Source: Azospirillum brasilense
GTDB lineage: Bacteria; Pseudomonadota; Alphaproteobacteria; Azospirillales; Azospirillaceae
NCBI RefSeq assembly: GCF_003349955.1
Contig: NZ_QLKQ01000004.1
Coordinates: forward strand, 62,001-126,000
DNA length: 64,000 bases
Reading direction: 5' to 3'
The position numbers and the translations under genes were made by a program. Every line of letters starts with the position of its first letter. Within the stretch, counting starts at the first letter, position 1. Below the pieces are notes generated by a model that saw nothing but the letters and a program-made list of their open reading frames with translations, did not search any database and was not told the origin of the DNA. This document shows positions 17,198 to 27,575 of the stretch, piece after piece.

Positions 17198-18340
17198 ATG
17201 CTGAGCCTTCGCCACGGCCTCGTCGCCTCGTGCCTGCTCGTCCTGCTCTTGTCGGGCGGGGGCCGGGCCCAGCAGCCGGCGAACGCGCCACCCCCAACGG
17301 TCACGACCGAGGTGGTGCGCGACCGTGAGGTCACCCCGACCAGCGAATTCATCGGCCGCGTCCAGGCGATCCAGGACTTCGAGGCCCGCGCCCGCGTCGA
17401 GGGCTTCATCGAGCAGGTGGCCTTCCAGGAAGGGCGGAACGTCACCAAGGACACGCTGCTCTACGTCATCGAACCGGCCCCCTATCAAGCCGCCGTGGAC
17501 AGCGCCAAGGCCGACCTCGCCCGCGCCCAGGCGACGCTGCGCGAGGCCCAGCGCGCTTTCCAGCGCGCGCAGGAGCTGCGGACACGCGGTAATATTTCGC
17601 AGGCCGACGTCGATCAGGCCCAGGCCGGGCAGGAGACCGCGGAAGCCGACATCATGCAGACCCAGGCCAAGCTGCGGCAGGCGGAACTCAACCTCGGCTA
17701 CACGCGGATCACCTCGCCCATCGACGGGCGCATCGGCGCCACCGCGATGACGGTGGGCGACCTCGTCAACCCGTCCAGCGGCCCGCTCGCCACCGTCGTC
17801 CAGCTCGATCCCATCCGGGTCGTCTTCTCGGTCAGCGACCGCGACGTCCTCCAGGTTCAACGGGCCTCCCCCGATCTCGCCTCCTCCGAAGCGGTGAACC
17901 GTTTCGTCCCGGCCCTGCGGTTGGCCGACGGCTCCGAGTATGAGCAGACGGGCAAGGTTTCCTTCGCCAGCAACCGGATCGACCCGCAGACCGGGACCAT
18001 CCCCGTCTACGCCGATTTCGCGAATCCCAAGGCGCTCCTGCTGCCCGGCCAGTATGTCACCGTCCTGATCCGCCCGGCGAAGACCGAGCGGCAGCCGGTG
18101 GTGCCGGTGTCGGCCATCCAGCAGGACCAGCAGGGCAGCTACGTCCTGGTGCTCGACCAGCAGAACCGGGCGCAGCGCCGCCCGATCGAGCCCGGACCGC
18201 AGATCGATCAGGTGATCGCCGTGCCCAAGGGCGTCCAGGCCGGCGAGACCGTCATCGTCGGCGGCGCCCAGAAGGTCCGCCCCGGCATGGCCGTTCAGCC
18301 CGAACGGGCCTCTCAAACCGCCGAGCAGCCGCGAGGATAG
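17198..18340 (+). CDS. RND efflux periplasmic adaptor subunit
   Basis: Membrane-fusion protein (380 aa) linking an RND pump to an outer-membrane channel. A signal peptide (residues 1-24, ending GGGRAQQ) is followed by beta-barrel and lipoyl halves (ARVEGFIEQVAFQEGRNVTKD), an Ala/Gln/Glu-rich coiled-coil hairpin at about 95-165, the second lipoyl half LNLGYTRITSPIDGRIGA and the C-terminal barrel. No lipobox cysteine is seen, so it is probably anchored only by its N-terminus or soluble. It is 6 nt before the pump gene. No outer-membrane factor or TetR regulator is adjacent. Confidence 0.92.
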   Translation: MLSLRHGLVASCLLVLLLSGGGRAQQPANAPPPTVTTEVVRDREVTPTSEFIGRVQAIQDFEARARVEGFIEQVAFQEGRNVTKDTLLYVIEPAPYQAAVDSAKADLARAQATLREAQRAFQRAQELRTRGNISQADVDQAQAGQETAEADIMQTQAKLRQAELNLGYTRITSPIDGRIGATAMTVGDLVNPSSGPLATVVQLDPIRVVFSVSDRDVLQVQRASPDLASSEAVNRFVPALRLADGSEYEQTGKVSFASNRIDPQTGTIPVYADFANPKALLLPGQYVTVLIRPAKTERQPVVPVSAIQQDQQGSYVLVLDQQNRAQRRPIEPGPQIDQVIAVPKGVQAGETVIVGGAQKVRPGMAVQPERASQTAEQPRG

Positions 18341-18346
18341 GCGCCC

Positions 18347-21300
18347 ATGCTCTCCGGCCTGTTCATCCGGCGCCCGAATCTCGCCATCGTCATCGCGCTG
18401 GTCGTGACCATCGCGGGGGCGCTGGCCATCCTGGCCATCCCCGTGGCGCAGTTTCCACCGATCACGCCGCCCTCGGTGCAGGTTTCCGCCAGCTACCCGG
18501 GCGCCAACGCCCAGGTCGTCGCCGACAGCGTCGCCGCCCCGATCGAGGCGCAGGTGAACGGGGTGGAAGGCATGCTCTACATGTCCTCGACCAGCACCGA
18601 CACCGGCGCCTACACGCTGTCGGTCACCTTCGCGCAGGGCACCGATCCGGATCTGGCCCGGATCAACGTGCAGAACCGCCTGTCGCTCGCCACGCCGACC
18701 CTGCCGTCGGAGGTGTCGCGCCAGGGCGTCACGGTGCGCAAGCAGTCGTCCAACATGCTGATGGCCGTCAACGTCTTCTCCCCCGGCGGCCAGTTCGACC
18801 CGATCTTCATCTCCAACTACGCCAGCATCAACCTGCGCGACGCCATCGCGCGGGTGCCCGGAGTCGGCGACGCGCAGGTGATGGGCGCGCTGACCTACGC
18901 CATGCGCGTCTGGATGGACCCGAACCGCATGACGGCGCTGGGCATCACCGCGGCGGACGTAGTCGCGGCGATCCAGACCCAGAATCTCCAGGCCTCGGCC
19001 GGGCAGATCGGCGCCCCGCCGGTCCCCGACGGCCAGCAGCAGCAGCTGACCATCCTCGCCCGCGGCCGGCTGGACGATCCCAAGCAGTTCGCCGCCATCA
19101 TCGTGCGCACCAACGCGAACGGCGGCGTGGTGCGGCTGGGCGACATCGGGCGGGTGGAACTGGGCGCGCAGAGCTACGGCTCCACCGCCAAGCTGGACGG
19201 CGACCCGGCGGCGACGCTGGTCGTCTACCAGTCGCCGGACGCCAACGCGCTGGACGTCGCCAAGGCGGTGCGGGCGGAGCTGGACCGGCTGTCCGGCCGC
19301 TTCCCGGAAGGGTTGGACTACGCCGTCGTCTTCGACACCACCGGCTTCGTCAGCGCGACGATCGAGGAGATCGTGCTGACGCTGGGCATCACCTTCCTGC
19401 TGGTGGTGGTGGTCATCTACGTCTTTCTCCAGGACTGGCGGGCGACGATGATCCCGACCCTGGCGATCCCGGTGTCGATCATCGGCGTCTTCGCGGTGCT
19501 GCTGGTGCTGGGCTACAGCGCCAACACCATCACGCTGTTCGCGCTGGTGCTGGCGATCGGGCTGGTCGTCGACGACGCCATCGTGGTGGTCGAGAATGTC
19601 CGGCGCGTGATGGAGGAGCATCCCGACCAGCCCGCCCCCTCGGCCAGCCGCATGGCCATGGAGCAGGTGACCGGCGCCATCGTCGCCTCCACCCTGGTGC
19701 TGGCCGCGGTGTTCGTGCCGGTGGCCTTCCTGCCCGGCATCACCGGCCAGCTCTACCGCCAGTTCGCGGTCACCATCACCACCGCCTTCCTGATCTCCGG
19801 CATGGTGTCGCTGACGCTGACCCCGGCGCTGTGCGGCCTGCTGCTGCGCCCGCCGACCCCGCCCTGGCGCCCGCTGGCCGCCTTCAACCGCGGGCTGGAC
19901 GGGGTGCGCGACCGCTACGGCGGCCTCGTCGGCTGGCTGTCGCGCAAGCTGGTGATCGGCATCGCCGCCTTCGCCCTGCTGACCGCGGGGGCCTTCCTGC
20001 TGCTGCGCGGCCTGCCCACCGCCTTCCTGCCGTCGGAGGACCAGGGGTATTTCTTCGTCAATGTCCAGCTGCCGAGCGCGGCGTCGCTCAGCCGGACGGA
20101 GGCGGTGATGAACGACGTCAACGAGCGGCTGCGCGCGACGCCGGGCGTTGCCCATGTGATCTCCATCGCCGGCTACAGCATCCTCAGCGGCGCCGCCTCC
20201 AACGTCGGGCTGCAGATCGCCGTGCTGAAGCCCTGGGGGGAGCGGGGGGCCGACGAGACGGTGGACGCACTGCTGGGCCGGCTGCGGCCGCAGCTCGCCG
20301 CGGTGCCGCAGGCGACCATCGCCGCCTTCAACCCGCCGTCCATCCCCGGTCTCGGCAGCACCGGCGGGTTCCAGCTCCAGGTGCAGGCGCTGGGCGGGCA
20401 ATCGGCGCAGCAGCTCGGCGCGGTGCTGCGCGGCCTGCTGGTCGCCGCCAACCAGGACACGCGGCTGTCGGCGGTCTTCAGCACCTTCAGCCCCGACGTG
20501 CCGCACCTGTTCATCGACCTCGACCGCACCAAGGCGGCGCTGCTCGGCGTCTCGCCGGGCGACGTCTTCACCACGCTGCAGGCCCATCTCGGGTCGCAGT
20601 ACGTCAACGACTTCAACCTCTACGGCCGGGTCTTCCAGGTCCAGGTTCAGGACGCGGCGGAGCACCGGGACGAGGTGGCGGCCATCGACCAGCTGTATGT
20701 GCGGAGTTCGTCCGGAGACATGGTGCCGCTGCGCAGCATCGTGACCATCCGCAACACGCTGGCCCCCGACAGCCTCGTCCGCTACGACCAGTTCCTCTCC
20801 GCCGCGGTCAACGGCAACCCGGCCCCCGGCGGCAGCTCCGGACAGGCGCTGGCGGCGATGCAGGAGGTGGCGAACCGCACCCTGCCGACGGGCTACGCCA
20901 CGGAATGGACCGGCCTGTCCTATCAGGAAAGCCGCATCGGCAACCAGACGATCATCATCTTCGGGCTGGCGGTGATGTTCGGCTATCTGTTTCTGGTGGC
21001 GCAGTACGAGAACTGGCTGATCCCGCTGGCCGTGCTGCTGTCCGTGGCCATCGCGGTGCTGGGGGCCGGCATCGGCCTGAGCGTCGCCGGCATCGCCAAC
21101 GACGTCTACGCGCAGATCGGCCTCGTCCTGCTGGTCGGCCTCGCCGCCAAGAACGCCATCCTGATCGTCGAGTTCGCGCGGGAGCAGCGCGCCGCCGGCC
21201 ACCCGATCATCGATTCCGCGGTGATGGGCGCCCGCCAGCGCTTCCGCGCGGTTCTGATGACGGCTCTGGCCTTCATCCTGGGGGCGGTGCCGCTGCTGGT

Positions 21301-21490
21301 CGCCACCGGCGCCGGGGCGGCCAGCCGGCGGTCGATCGGCACCACGGTCTTCAGCGGCATGACCGCGGCGACGCTGGTCGGCATCATCTTCGTGCCGGTG
21401 CTGTTCGTCGCCTTCCAGCGCCTGACCGAGCGGCTCGTCCCGCACCGCGAGGCGGCGGACGTGCCTGCGAAGACCTCTCCGGCGGAGTGA
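18347..21490 (+). CDS. RND efflux pump, HAE1/AcrB type
   Basis: Inner-membrane proton-driven exporter of 1047 aa, the usual AcrB length. It starts [19 protein letters not shown], keeps the porter-domain phrases [18 protein letters not shown] and the proton-relay aspartates in [14 protein letters not shown] (TM4) and the TM10 lysine in [15 protein letters not shown]. Drug, solvent or metabolite export cannot be separated by sequence. With the adaptor just upstream it forms a two-gene unit that must borrow a TolC-like channel. It is convergent with the sigma-54 activator. Confidence 0.94.
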   Translation: MLSGLFIRRPNLAIVIALVVTIAGALAILAIPVAQFPPITPPSVQVSASYPGANAQVVADSVAAPIEAQVNGVEGMLYMSSTSTDTGAYTLSVTFAQGTDPDLARINVQNRLSLATPTLPSEVSRQGVTVRKQSSNMLMAVNVFSPGGQFDPIFISNYASINLRDAIARVPGVGDAQVMGALTYAMRVWMDPNRMTALGITAADVVAAIQTQNLQASAGQIGAPPVPDGQQQQLTILARGRLDDPKQFAAIIVRTNANGGVVRLGDIGRVELGAQSYGSTAKLDGDPAATLVVYQSPDANALDVAKAVRAELDRLSGRFPEGLDYAVVFDTTGFVSATIEEIVLTLGITFLLVVVVIYVFLQDWRATMIPTLAIPVSIIGVFAVLLVLGYSANTITLFALVLAIGLVVDDAIVVVENVRRVMEEHPDQPAPSASRMAMEQVTGAIVASTLVLAAVFVPVAFLPGITGQLYRQFAVTITTAFLISGMVSLTLTPALCGLLLRPPTPPWRPLAAFNRGLDGVRDRYGGLVGWLSRKLVIGIAAFALLTAGAFLLLRGLPTAFLPSEDQGYFFVNVQLPSAASLSRTEAVMNDVNERLRATPGVAHVISIAGYSILSGAASNVGLQIAVLKPWGERGADETVDALLGRLRPQLAAVPQATIAAFNPPSIPGLGSTGGFQLQVQALGGQSAQQLGAVLRGLLVAANQDTRLSAVFSTFSPDVPHLFIDLDRTKAALLGVSPGDVFTTLQAHLGSQYVNDFNLYGRVFQVQVQDAAEHRDEVAAIDQLYVRSSSGDMVPLRSIVTIRNTLAPDSLVRYDQFLSAAVNGNPAPGGSSGQALAAMQEVANRTLPTGYATEWTGLSYQESRIGNQTIIIFGLAVMFGYLFLVAQYENWLIPLAVLLSVAIAVLGAGIGLSVAGIANDVYAQIGLVLLVGLAAKNAILIVEFAREQRAAGHPIIDSAVMGARQRFRAVLMTALAFILGAVPLLVATGAGAASRRSIGTTVFSGMTAATLVGIIFVPVLFVAFQRLTERLVPHREAADVPAKTSPAE

Positions 21491-21515
21491 GTCCGCCACC
21501 GGGGCCGTGCGCCGC

Positions 21516-22943
<1,428 letters not shown>

Positions 22944-22966
22944 GGCCCGCCTCCCGCCGCGTCGCT

Positions 22967-23008
22967 TTTGTCAATATTCTGAACACTGTTTGTCAAAATT
23001 CAGCACAC
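22967..23008. promoter_or_regulatory. Tandem upstream activator boxes, 22-bp period
   Basis: Two near-identical direct repeats of form TTTGTCAAnATTCnGnACAC occupy 22967-22986 and 22989-23008, so their starts are 22 bp apart (two helical turns). Each contains TGT-N11-ACA-like dyad ends. They sit 24-65 nt upstream of the activator start and about 110-150 nt upstream of the -24 element, the normal enhancer distance for an NtrC-family protein. Confidence 0.75.
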
Positions 23009-23114
23009 GACGGAAGCCCTGATTGTGGGGGCTTCAGCGGACGGGTGATCCGATCCCCAGGCAATCCGCCCGTCCGCTTGGCCCAACCCGTTTCCTGGCA
23101 ACGCTTTCCATCAT

Positions 23115-23130
23115 TGGCACGCCCCTTGCT
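23115..23130 (+). promoter_or_regulatory. Sigma-54 (-24/-12) promoter
   Basis: TTGGCACGCCCCTTGCT matches the sigma-54 consensus TGGCAC-N5-TTGC exactly. The -24 GG is at 23116-23117 and the -12 GC at 23128-23129, so transcription should begin near 23140. This start excludes the in-frame ATG at 23135 for the first gene and supports translation from 23219. Confidence 0.88.
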
Positions 23131-23218
23131 TTGATTGCACCAAGAAAATATGGGTGCAGCGAACAATTGGTCGAGCGGCAGTCGCAGCGCCATCAGGCAG
23201 GGGGGAAGCGGCAAAGGC

Positions 23219-24130
23219 ATGACGCAGCAGCGTGTTGGAATCATCGGTGCCGGGCTGATGGGGCATGGGATTGCCCAGGCCTTCGCCGTCGCCGGGCACC
23301 CGGTCGCCATCCATGAGCCCGATCCGGGCCGCCGGGCCGGGATCGTTGAACGGGTCCGCGGCAACCTTGAGACTCTGGGGATGGACAGCGGCGCCGCGGA
23401 CCGGGTTCGGCCCTGCGAGTCGCTGGAGGACGCGGTCGGCGACGCGGACGTCGTCATCGAAGCGGTCCCGGAGGATCTGCCGCTCAAGCAGCGGATCTTC
23501 CTGGCGGTCGAGGCCGCCGCGCCGGCCCATGCGCTTCTGGCGAGCAACACGTCGGTGATCCCGATCACCCGGATCATGGAACCGCTCCGGGACAAGAGCC
23601 GTGCGCTCGGCACCCACTGGTGGAACCCGCCGTACCAGATCCCGCTCGTCGAGGTCGTCCAGACCGCCGACACCGCCGACGCGGCGGTTGCCGCGATGAT
23701 CGGGCTGCTGGCCGCCATCGGCAAAATGCCGGTGCATGTCCGCAAGGACGTTCCCGGCTTCATCGGCAACCGTTTGCAGCACGCGCTCTGGCGCGAGGCC
23801 ATCGCGCTCGTCCAGAACGGCGTGTGCGACGCCGAGACGGTGGACGCCGTGGTCAAGGCAAGCTTCGGCCGCCGCCTCGCCGTGCTGGGGCCGCTGGAGA
23901 ACGCCGACCTCGTCGGCACCGACCTGACCCTGGCGGTGCACGAGCATGTCCTGCACGACCTCGACCGGACGCCGGAACCGTTGCCCCTGCTGCGCGACCT
24001 CGTCGCGTCCGGGCGGCTGGGCATGAAGTCCGGCGCCGGCTTCCGCACCTGGACGGAGGCGCAGCGGGCCGAGACGCACGCCCGTCTGGCGGCCCACCTG
24101 CAGCGGTTGGACGGCGTCGAGCGCGGGTGA
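23219..24130 (+). CDS. 3-hydroxyacyl-CoA dehydrogenase-family oxidoreductase
   Basis: NAD-dependent dehydrogenase of 303 aa from ATG 23219, with Rossmann motif VGIIGAGLMGHGIAQAF, catalytic-region phrases LLASNTSVIPIT and HWWNPPYQIPLVEV, and the helical C-domain DVPGFIGNRLQHALWREA. Length and the HWWNPP motif resemble the non-CoA members of the family (carnitine or sugar-acid dehydrogenases) more than beta-oxidation FadB. Beside a beta-keto acid cleavage enzyme it probably oxidises a 3-hydroxy acid to the beta-keto acid. It is first in the sigma-54-driven operon. An ATG at 23135 lies before the predicted transcript start and is therefore not chosen. Confidence 0.85.
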   Translation: MTQQRVGIIGAGLMGHGIAQAFAVAGHPVAIHEPDPGRRAGIVERVRGNLETLGMDSGAADRVRPCESLEDAVGDADVVIEAVPEDLPLKQRIFLAVEAAAPAHALLASNTSVIPITRIMEPLRDKSRALGTHWWNPPYQIPLVEVVQTADTADAAVAAMIGLLAAIGKMPVHVRKDVPGFIGNRLQHALWREAIALVQNGVCDAETVDAVVKASFGRRLAVLGPLENADLVGTDLTLAVHEHVLHDLDRTPEPLPLLRDLVASGRLGMKSGAGFRTWTEAQRAETHARLAAHLQRLDGVERG

Positions 24131-24180
24131 CCGCGCGCCGTCCCTCCCCATTCGATATCAACCCACTCAGGGAATCTCAC

Positions 24181-25131
24181 ATGGCCGCACCACAGAAGGC
24201 AGCACAGAAGAAGGTCATCATCAGCTGCGCGTTGACGGGGTCGATCCACACCCCGACCATGTCGGACGCGCTGCCGGTGACGCCTGATGAGATCGTCGAG
24301 CAGGGCGTCGGCGCCGCCGAGGCCGGTGCCGCGATCCTCCACCTGCACGCCCGCGACCCCCGCACCGGGCAGCCGACGCCGGACCCGGCGGTGTTCATGC
24401 AATTCCTGCCGCGCCTCAAGCAGTCCACCGACGCGGTGCTCAACATCACCACCGGCGGCTCGCTCAACATGACGGTGCAGGAGCGCCTTGCCGCTCCGCT
24501 CCAGGCCCGGCCGGAAATGTGCTCGCTCAACATGGGCTCGATGAACTTCGGCATCTTCCCGCTGGCCGACCGCTACCAGGGCTGGAAGCACGACTGGGAG
24601 GAGCCCTATCTGCGCAGCACCGACGACTTCATCTTCCGCAACACCTTCCGCGACATCGCCTATATCCTGGAGCATCTGGGCGAGGGCTGCGGAACGCGTT
24701 TCGAGTTCGAGTGCTACGACGTCGGGCACCTCTACAACCTCGCCCACTTCGTCGATCGGGGGCTGGTGAAGCCGCCCTTCTTCGTCCAGACGATCTTCGG
24801 CATCCTCGGCGGCATCGGCGCGGAGCAGCGCAACCTCGTCTTCATGCGCGAGACCGCCGACCGGCTGTTCGGGACGGATTACGAATGGTCGGTGCTGGCC
24901 GCCGGCCGTCACCAGATTCCCTTCACGACCATGGCCGCGGTCATGGGCGGCAACGTCCGGGTCGGGCTGGAGGACAGCCTGTATCTCAGCAAGGGCCGGC
25001 TGGCCCGGAACAGCGCCGAGCAGGTCGCGAAGATCCGCCGGATTCTCGAAGAGCTGTCGCTGGAGGTCGCCACCCCCGCCGAGGCGCGCGCCATGCTTGC
25101 GCTGAAGGGTGCCGATCAGGTGGCCTTCTGA
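24181..25131 (+). CDS. Beta-keto acid cleavage enzyme (BKACE, DUF849)
   Basis: TIM-barrel Zn2+-dependent lyase of 316 aa. Known members condense a beta-keto acid with acetyl-CoA and split it to acetoacetate plus a CoA ester (3-keto-5-aminohexanoate, dehydrocarnitine and others). Here VIISCALTGSIHTPTMSD and the zinc motif AAILHLHARDP are clear, followed by SLNMGSMNFG and GRHQIPFTTMAAVMGGNVRVGLED. The start at 24181 begins the family N-terminus; the open frame back to 23620 is a shadow. The SDR next door would act on the acetoacetate released. The exact beta-keto acid is unknown. Confidence 0.9.
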   Translation: MAAPQKAAQKKVIISCALTGSIHTPTMSDALPVTPDEIVEQGVGAAEAGAAILHLHARDPRTGQPTPDPAVFMQFLPRLKQSTDAVLNITTGGSLNMTVQERLAAPLQARPEMCSLNMGSMNFGIFPLADRYQGWKHDWEEPYLRSTDDFIFRNTFRDIAYILEHLGEGCGTRFEFECYDVGHLYNLAHFVDRGLVKPPFFVQTIFGILGGIGAEQRNLVFMRETADRLFGTDYEWSVLAAGRHQIPFTTMAAVMGGNVRVGLEDSLYLSKGRLARNSAEQVAKIRRILEELSLEVATPAEARAMLALKGADQVAF

Positions 25132-25178
25132 ACCGCGAGGCGCCATTGACATCCAAGACGTCCGAAAGAAAGACCGAG

Positions 25179-25958
25179 ATGCGAAACAGAAACGCCGTCG
25201 TCACCGGCTCCACCACCGGCATCGGGCTGGCGACCGCCCGCGAACTGGCCCGCCAGGGCTGCCATGTGATGCTCAACGGCTTCGGCGACCGCGCGGAGAT
25301 CGACCGGCTGTGCGCGGAGATCGGGGCGCAGAGCGGCACAAGGATCGTCTATTCGGGGGCCGACCTCAGCCGGCCGGAGGAGGCCCGCGCCATGATGGCC
25401 GACGCGGCGGCGGCGCTCGGCCCCATCGACATCCTGGTGAACAACGCCGGGGTGCAGCATGTGGCGGCGGTGCACGAGTTCCCCGACGACAAATGGGACC
25501 TGCTGCTCGCGGTCAATCTCAGCGCCGCCTTCCACACCATCAAGGCGGCCCTTCCCGCGATGCGCGAGCGCTGCTGGGGGCGCATCGTCAACACGGCGTC
25601 GGTCCTCGGCATGGTCGGCGCTCCGCACAAGCCCGCCTATGTGGCGACCAAGCACGGCATCATCGGCCTGACCAAGTCGGTGGCGATCGAGGTGGCCGAA
25701 CACGGCATCACCTGCAACGCGGTGTGCCCCGGCACGGTGCTGACCCCGATCATCAAGAAGCAGATCGCCCAGCAGGCGCAGGTCACCGGCCTGCCGGAGG
25801 AACGGGTTCTCCAGGCCGTGTTCCTCGACCGCATGCCGACCGGCCGGCTGATCCCGCCGGAGGAGGTCGCCGCCGCCATCGCCTTCCTGTGCTCCGACGC
25901 CGCCGCGTCGATCACCGGCACCGCGATCCCCGTGGACGGCGGCTACACGACCCACTGA
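25179..25958 (+). CDS. Short-chain dehydrogenase, 3-hydroxybutyrate dehydrogenase-like
   Basis: SDR of 259 aa with NAD motif TGSTTGIGLA, NNAG, catalytic Ser in NTASVLGMVG and Tyr-Lys in PAYVATKHG. The segments HKPAYVATKHGIIGLTKSVA and the C-terminal TGTAIPVDGGYTTH (not TGQ) resemble D-3-hydroxybutyrate dehydrogenases of proteobacteria. It would interconvert acetoacetate, the product of the preceding BKACE, and 3-hydroxybutyrate. The ATG 25179 lies within a loose purine-rich site (GAAAGAAAGA); 47 nt separate it from the BKACE stop. Confidence 0.87.
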   Translation: MRNRNAVVTGSTTGIGLATARELARQGCHVMLNGFGDRAEIDRLCAEIGAQSGTRIVYSGADLSRPEEARAMMADAAAALGPIDILVNNAGVQHVAAVHEFPDDKWDLLLAVNLSAAFHTIKAALPAMRERCWGRIVNTASVLGMVGAPHKPAYVATKHGIIGLTKSVAIEVAEHGITCNAVCPGTVLTPIIKKQIAQQAQVTGLPEERVLQAVFLDRMPTGRLIPPEEVAAAIAFLCSDAAASITGTAIPVDGGYTTH

Positions 25959-25999
25959 CACCCGAACCACGAAGAAAACAACACCCTAGGGAGTGAACC

Positions 26000-27214
26000 A
26001 TGCGCAGCACCCGTCTCGCCGGCCTTCTCGCCGGCGCCGCCTTCGCCGCCCTGGCGTCCGGCACGGCCCAGGCCCAGATGTCGGACAACGTCATCAAGAT
26101 CGGCATGCTGTCCGACCGGTCCGGCATCTACGCCGACATCAACGGCGAGGGGTCGGCGGTGGCGGCGCGGCTGGCCGCCGAGGAGTTCGGCAACGCCATC
26201 AACGGCACCAAGGTCGAGATCATCGTCGGCGACCACCAGAACAAGGCGGACATCGCCGCCAACCTCGCCCGCCAGTGGATCGACGTGGAGAAGGTCGACG
26301 TCGTCGCCGACGTGCCGAACTCCGCCGCGGCGCTGGCCGTGCAGGGCATCACCAAGGACAAGAAGCGCATCTTCCTGATGTCCGGCCCCGGCTCCACCGA
26401 TCTGACGGGCAAGGATTGCAGCCCCTATGGCTTCCTGTGGACGTGGGACAACCACGCCGTGGCGTCCTCCACCGCCCGCGCGCTGGTCGAGCAGGGCAAA
26501 AAGAGCTGGTTCTTCATCACCGCCGACTACGCCTTCGGCCATTCGCTGGAAACGGAGGCCGCCAACACCGTCAAGACGCTGGGCGGCACCATCAAGGGCA
26601 GCGTCCGCCATCCCCTGGCAAGCTCGGACTTCTCGTCCTTCCTGCTGCAGGCGCAGGCCTCGGGCGCCGAGGTGGTCGCCTTCGCCAACGCCGGCGGCGA
26701 CACCATCAACGCGGTCAAGCAGGCCGCCGAGTTCGGCATTCCCCAGGGCGGCCAGACGCTGGCCGGCCTGCTGCTGAACGTCAACGACATCCACGCGCTG
26801 GGCCTCGACACCGCGCAGGGGCTGATGCTGGCGAACTCCTTCTACTGGGACATGGACGACGAGACCCGCGCCTGGTCGAAGAAGTTCGAGGAGCGGACCG
26901 GGCGCAAGCCGTCGATGAACCAGGCGGGCGTCTATTCGGCGGTCAAGCATTACCTGAAGGCCGTGCAGGCGGCCGGCACCGACGACGCCGACAAGGTCGC
27001 CGCCACGATGCGTGGCATGCCCATCACCGACATGATGATGAAGGACGCGCGGATCGCCGACAACGGCCGGATCTTCAACGACATGTATCTGGCGCAGATC
27101 AAGACCCCGGCCGAGTCGAAGGCGGCCTGGGACTACTTCAAGATCCTCAAAACCATTCCCGGCGAGCAGGCCTACATCAACCCGAAGGACAGCGGCTGCC
27201 CGCTCGTGAAGTGA
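26000..27214 (+). CDS. Branched-chain-type ABC substrate-binding protein (orphan)
   Basis: Periplasmic binding protein of 404 aa (Peripla_BP_6). Signal peptide 1-26 ends GTAQA-QM; the mature start is VIKIGMLSDRSGIYADINGEGS. CSPYGFLWTWDNHAVASSTARAL and the C-terminal GCPLVK place two cysteines that could form a disulfide. There is no permease or ATPase beside it, so it must feed a Liv-type channel encoded elsewhere. Being last in the sigma-54 operon, it probably captures the 3-hydroxy acid or its precursor. AGGGAG precedes the ATG. Confidence 0.88.
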   Translation: MRSTRLAGLLAGAAFAALASGTAQAQMSDNVIKIGMLSDRSGIYADINGEGSAVAARLAAEEFGNAINGTKVEIIVGDHQNKADIAANLARQWIDVEKVDVVADVPNSAAALAVQGITKDKKRIFLMSGPGSTDLTGKDCSPYGFLWTWDNHAVASSTARALVEQGKKSWFFITADYAFGHSLETEAANTVKTLGGTIKGSVRHPLASSDFSSFLLQAQASGAEVVAFANAGGDTINAVKQAAEFGIPQGGQTLAGLLLNVNDIHALGLDTAQGLMLANSFYWDMDDETRAWSKKFEERTGRKPSMNQAGVYSAVKHYLKAVQAAGTDDADKVAATMRGMPITDMMMKDARIADNGRIFNDMYLAQIKTPAESKAAWDYFKILKTIPGEQAYINPKDSGCPLVK

Positions 27215-27235
27215 CGGGGTGATTGTATTCGAAGT

Positions 27236-27354
27236 CCCCTCTCCCCTCTGGGGAGAGGGTTAGGGTGAGGGGGTTGCGCTTTCGCCGGACGTATCGCCAA
27301 GCACATCCCCCTCACCGGCCCTCCGGGCCACCCTCTCCCCAGAGGGGAGAGGGT
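27236..27354. repeat. Intergenic inverted repeat of the CTCTCCCCnnnGGGGAGAGGG type
   Basis: The left arm, CCCCTCTCCCCTCTGGGG and onward to GGTGAGGGGG (27236-27272), returns inverted at 27306-27354, with a 10-nt GC insertion in the right arm. Each arm is also a hairpin by itself. This looks like the dispersed short palindromic elements found between genes in many GC-rich genomes; it may end the sigma-54 operon transcript. Confidence 0.6.
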
Positions 27355-27467
27355 TATAGAGGCCAAATGCGATAGCTCTGGGTGAGATGACAACCTGACG
27401 TGAGGACGGCCGGGGAGCGGGCGCGCTCCCCGGCCAACGGGCGCCATTCCCATATTTTCTTCACGGT

Positions 27468-27522
27468 TATATACCAAACGTATATAGCGACCGTTGACAG
27501 ACGCCGGTATGCGCTGTATTCA
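27468..27522 (+). promoter_or_regulatory. Palindromic operator and sigma-70-like promoter of the TonB locus
   Basis: TATATAC-CAAAC-GTATATA (27468-27486) is a perfect 7-bp palindrome with a 5-nt centre. Eight bases further is TTGACA (27494-27499), then 17 nt, then TATTCA (27517-27522), a near-ideal sigma-70 pair. The first gene starts about 47 nt after the expected transcript start. The palindrome lies just upstream of -35, where an activator or a repressor could act. It is not a recognisable Fur or Irr box. Confidence 0.65.
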
Positions 27523-27575
27523 AACAAACATAGCGAATGGATACGGCCTGATCGGTCCCTGTGACGGAGCCCGCG

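Noticed and set aside
23135..23218. N-terminal extension of the 3-hydroxyacyl-CoA dehydrogenase-family gene
   Set aside because: The sigma-54 promoter puts the transcript start at about 23140, after this ATG; the Rossmann motif begins right after ATG 23219.
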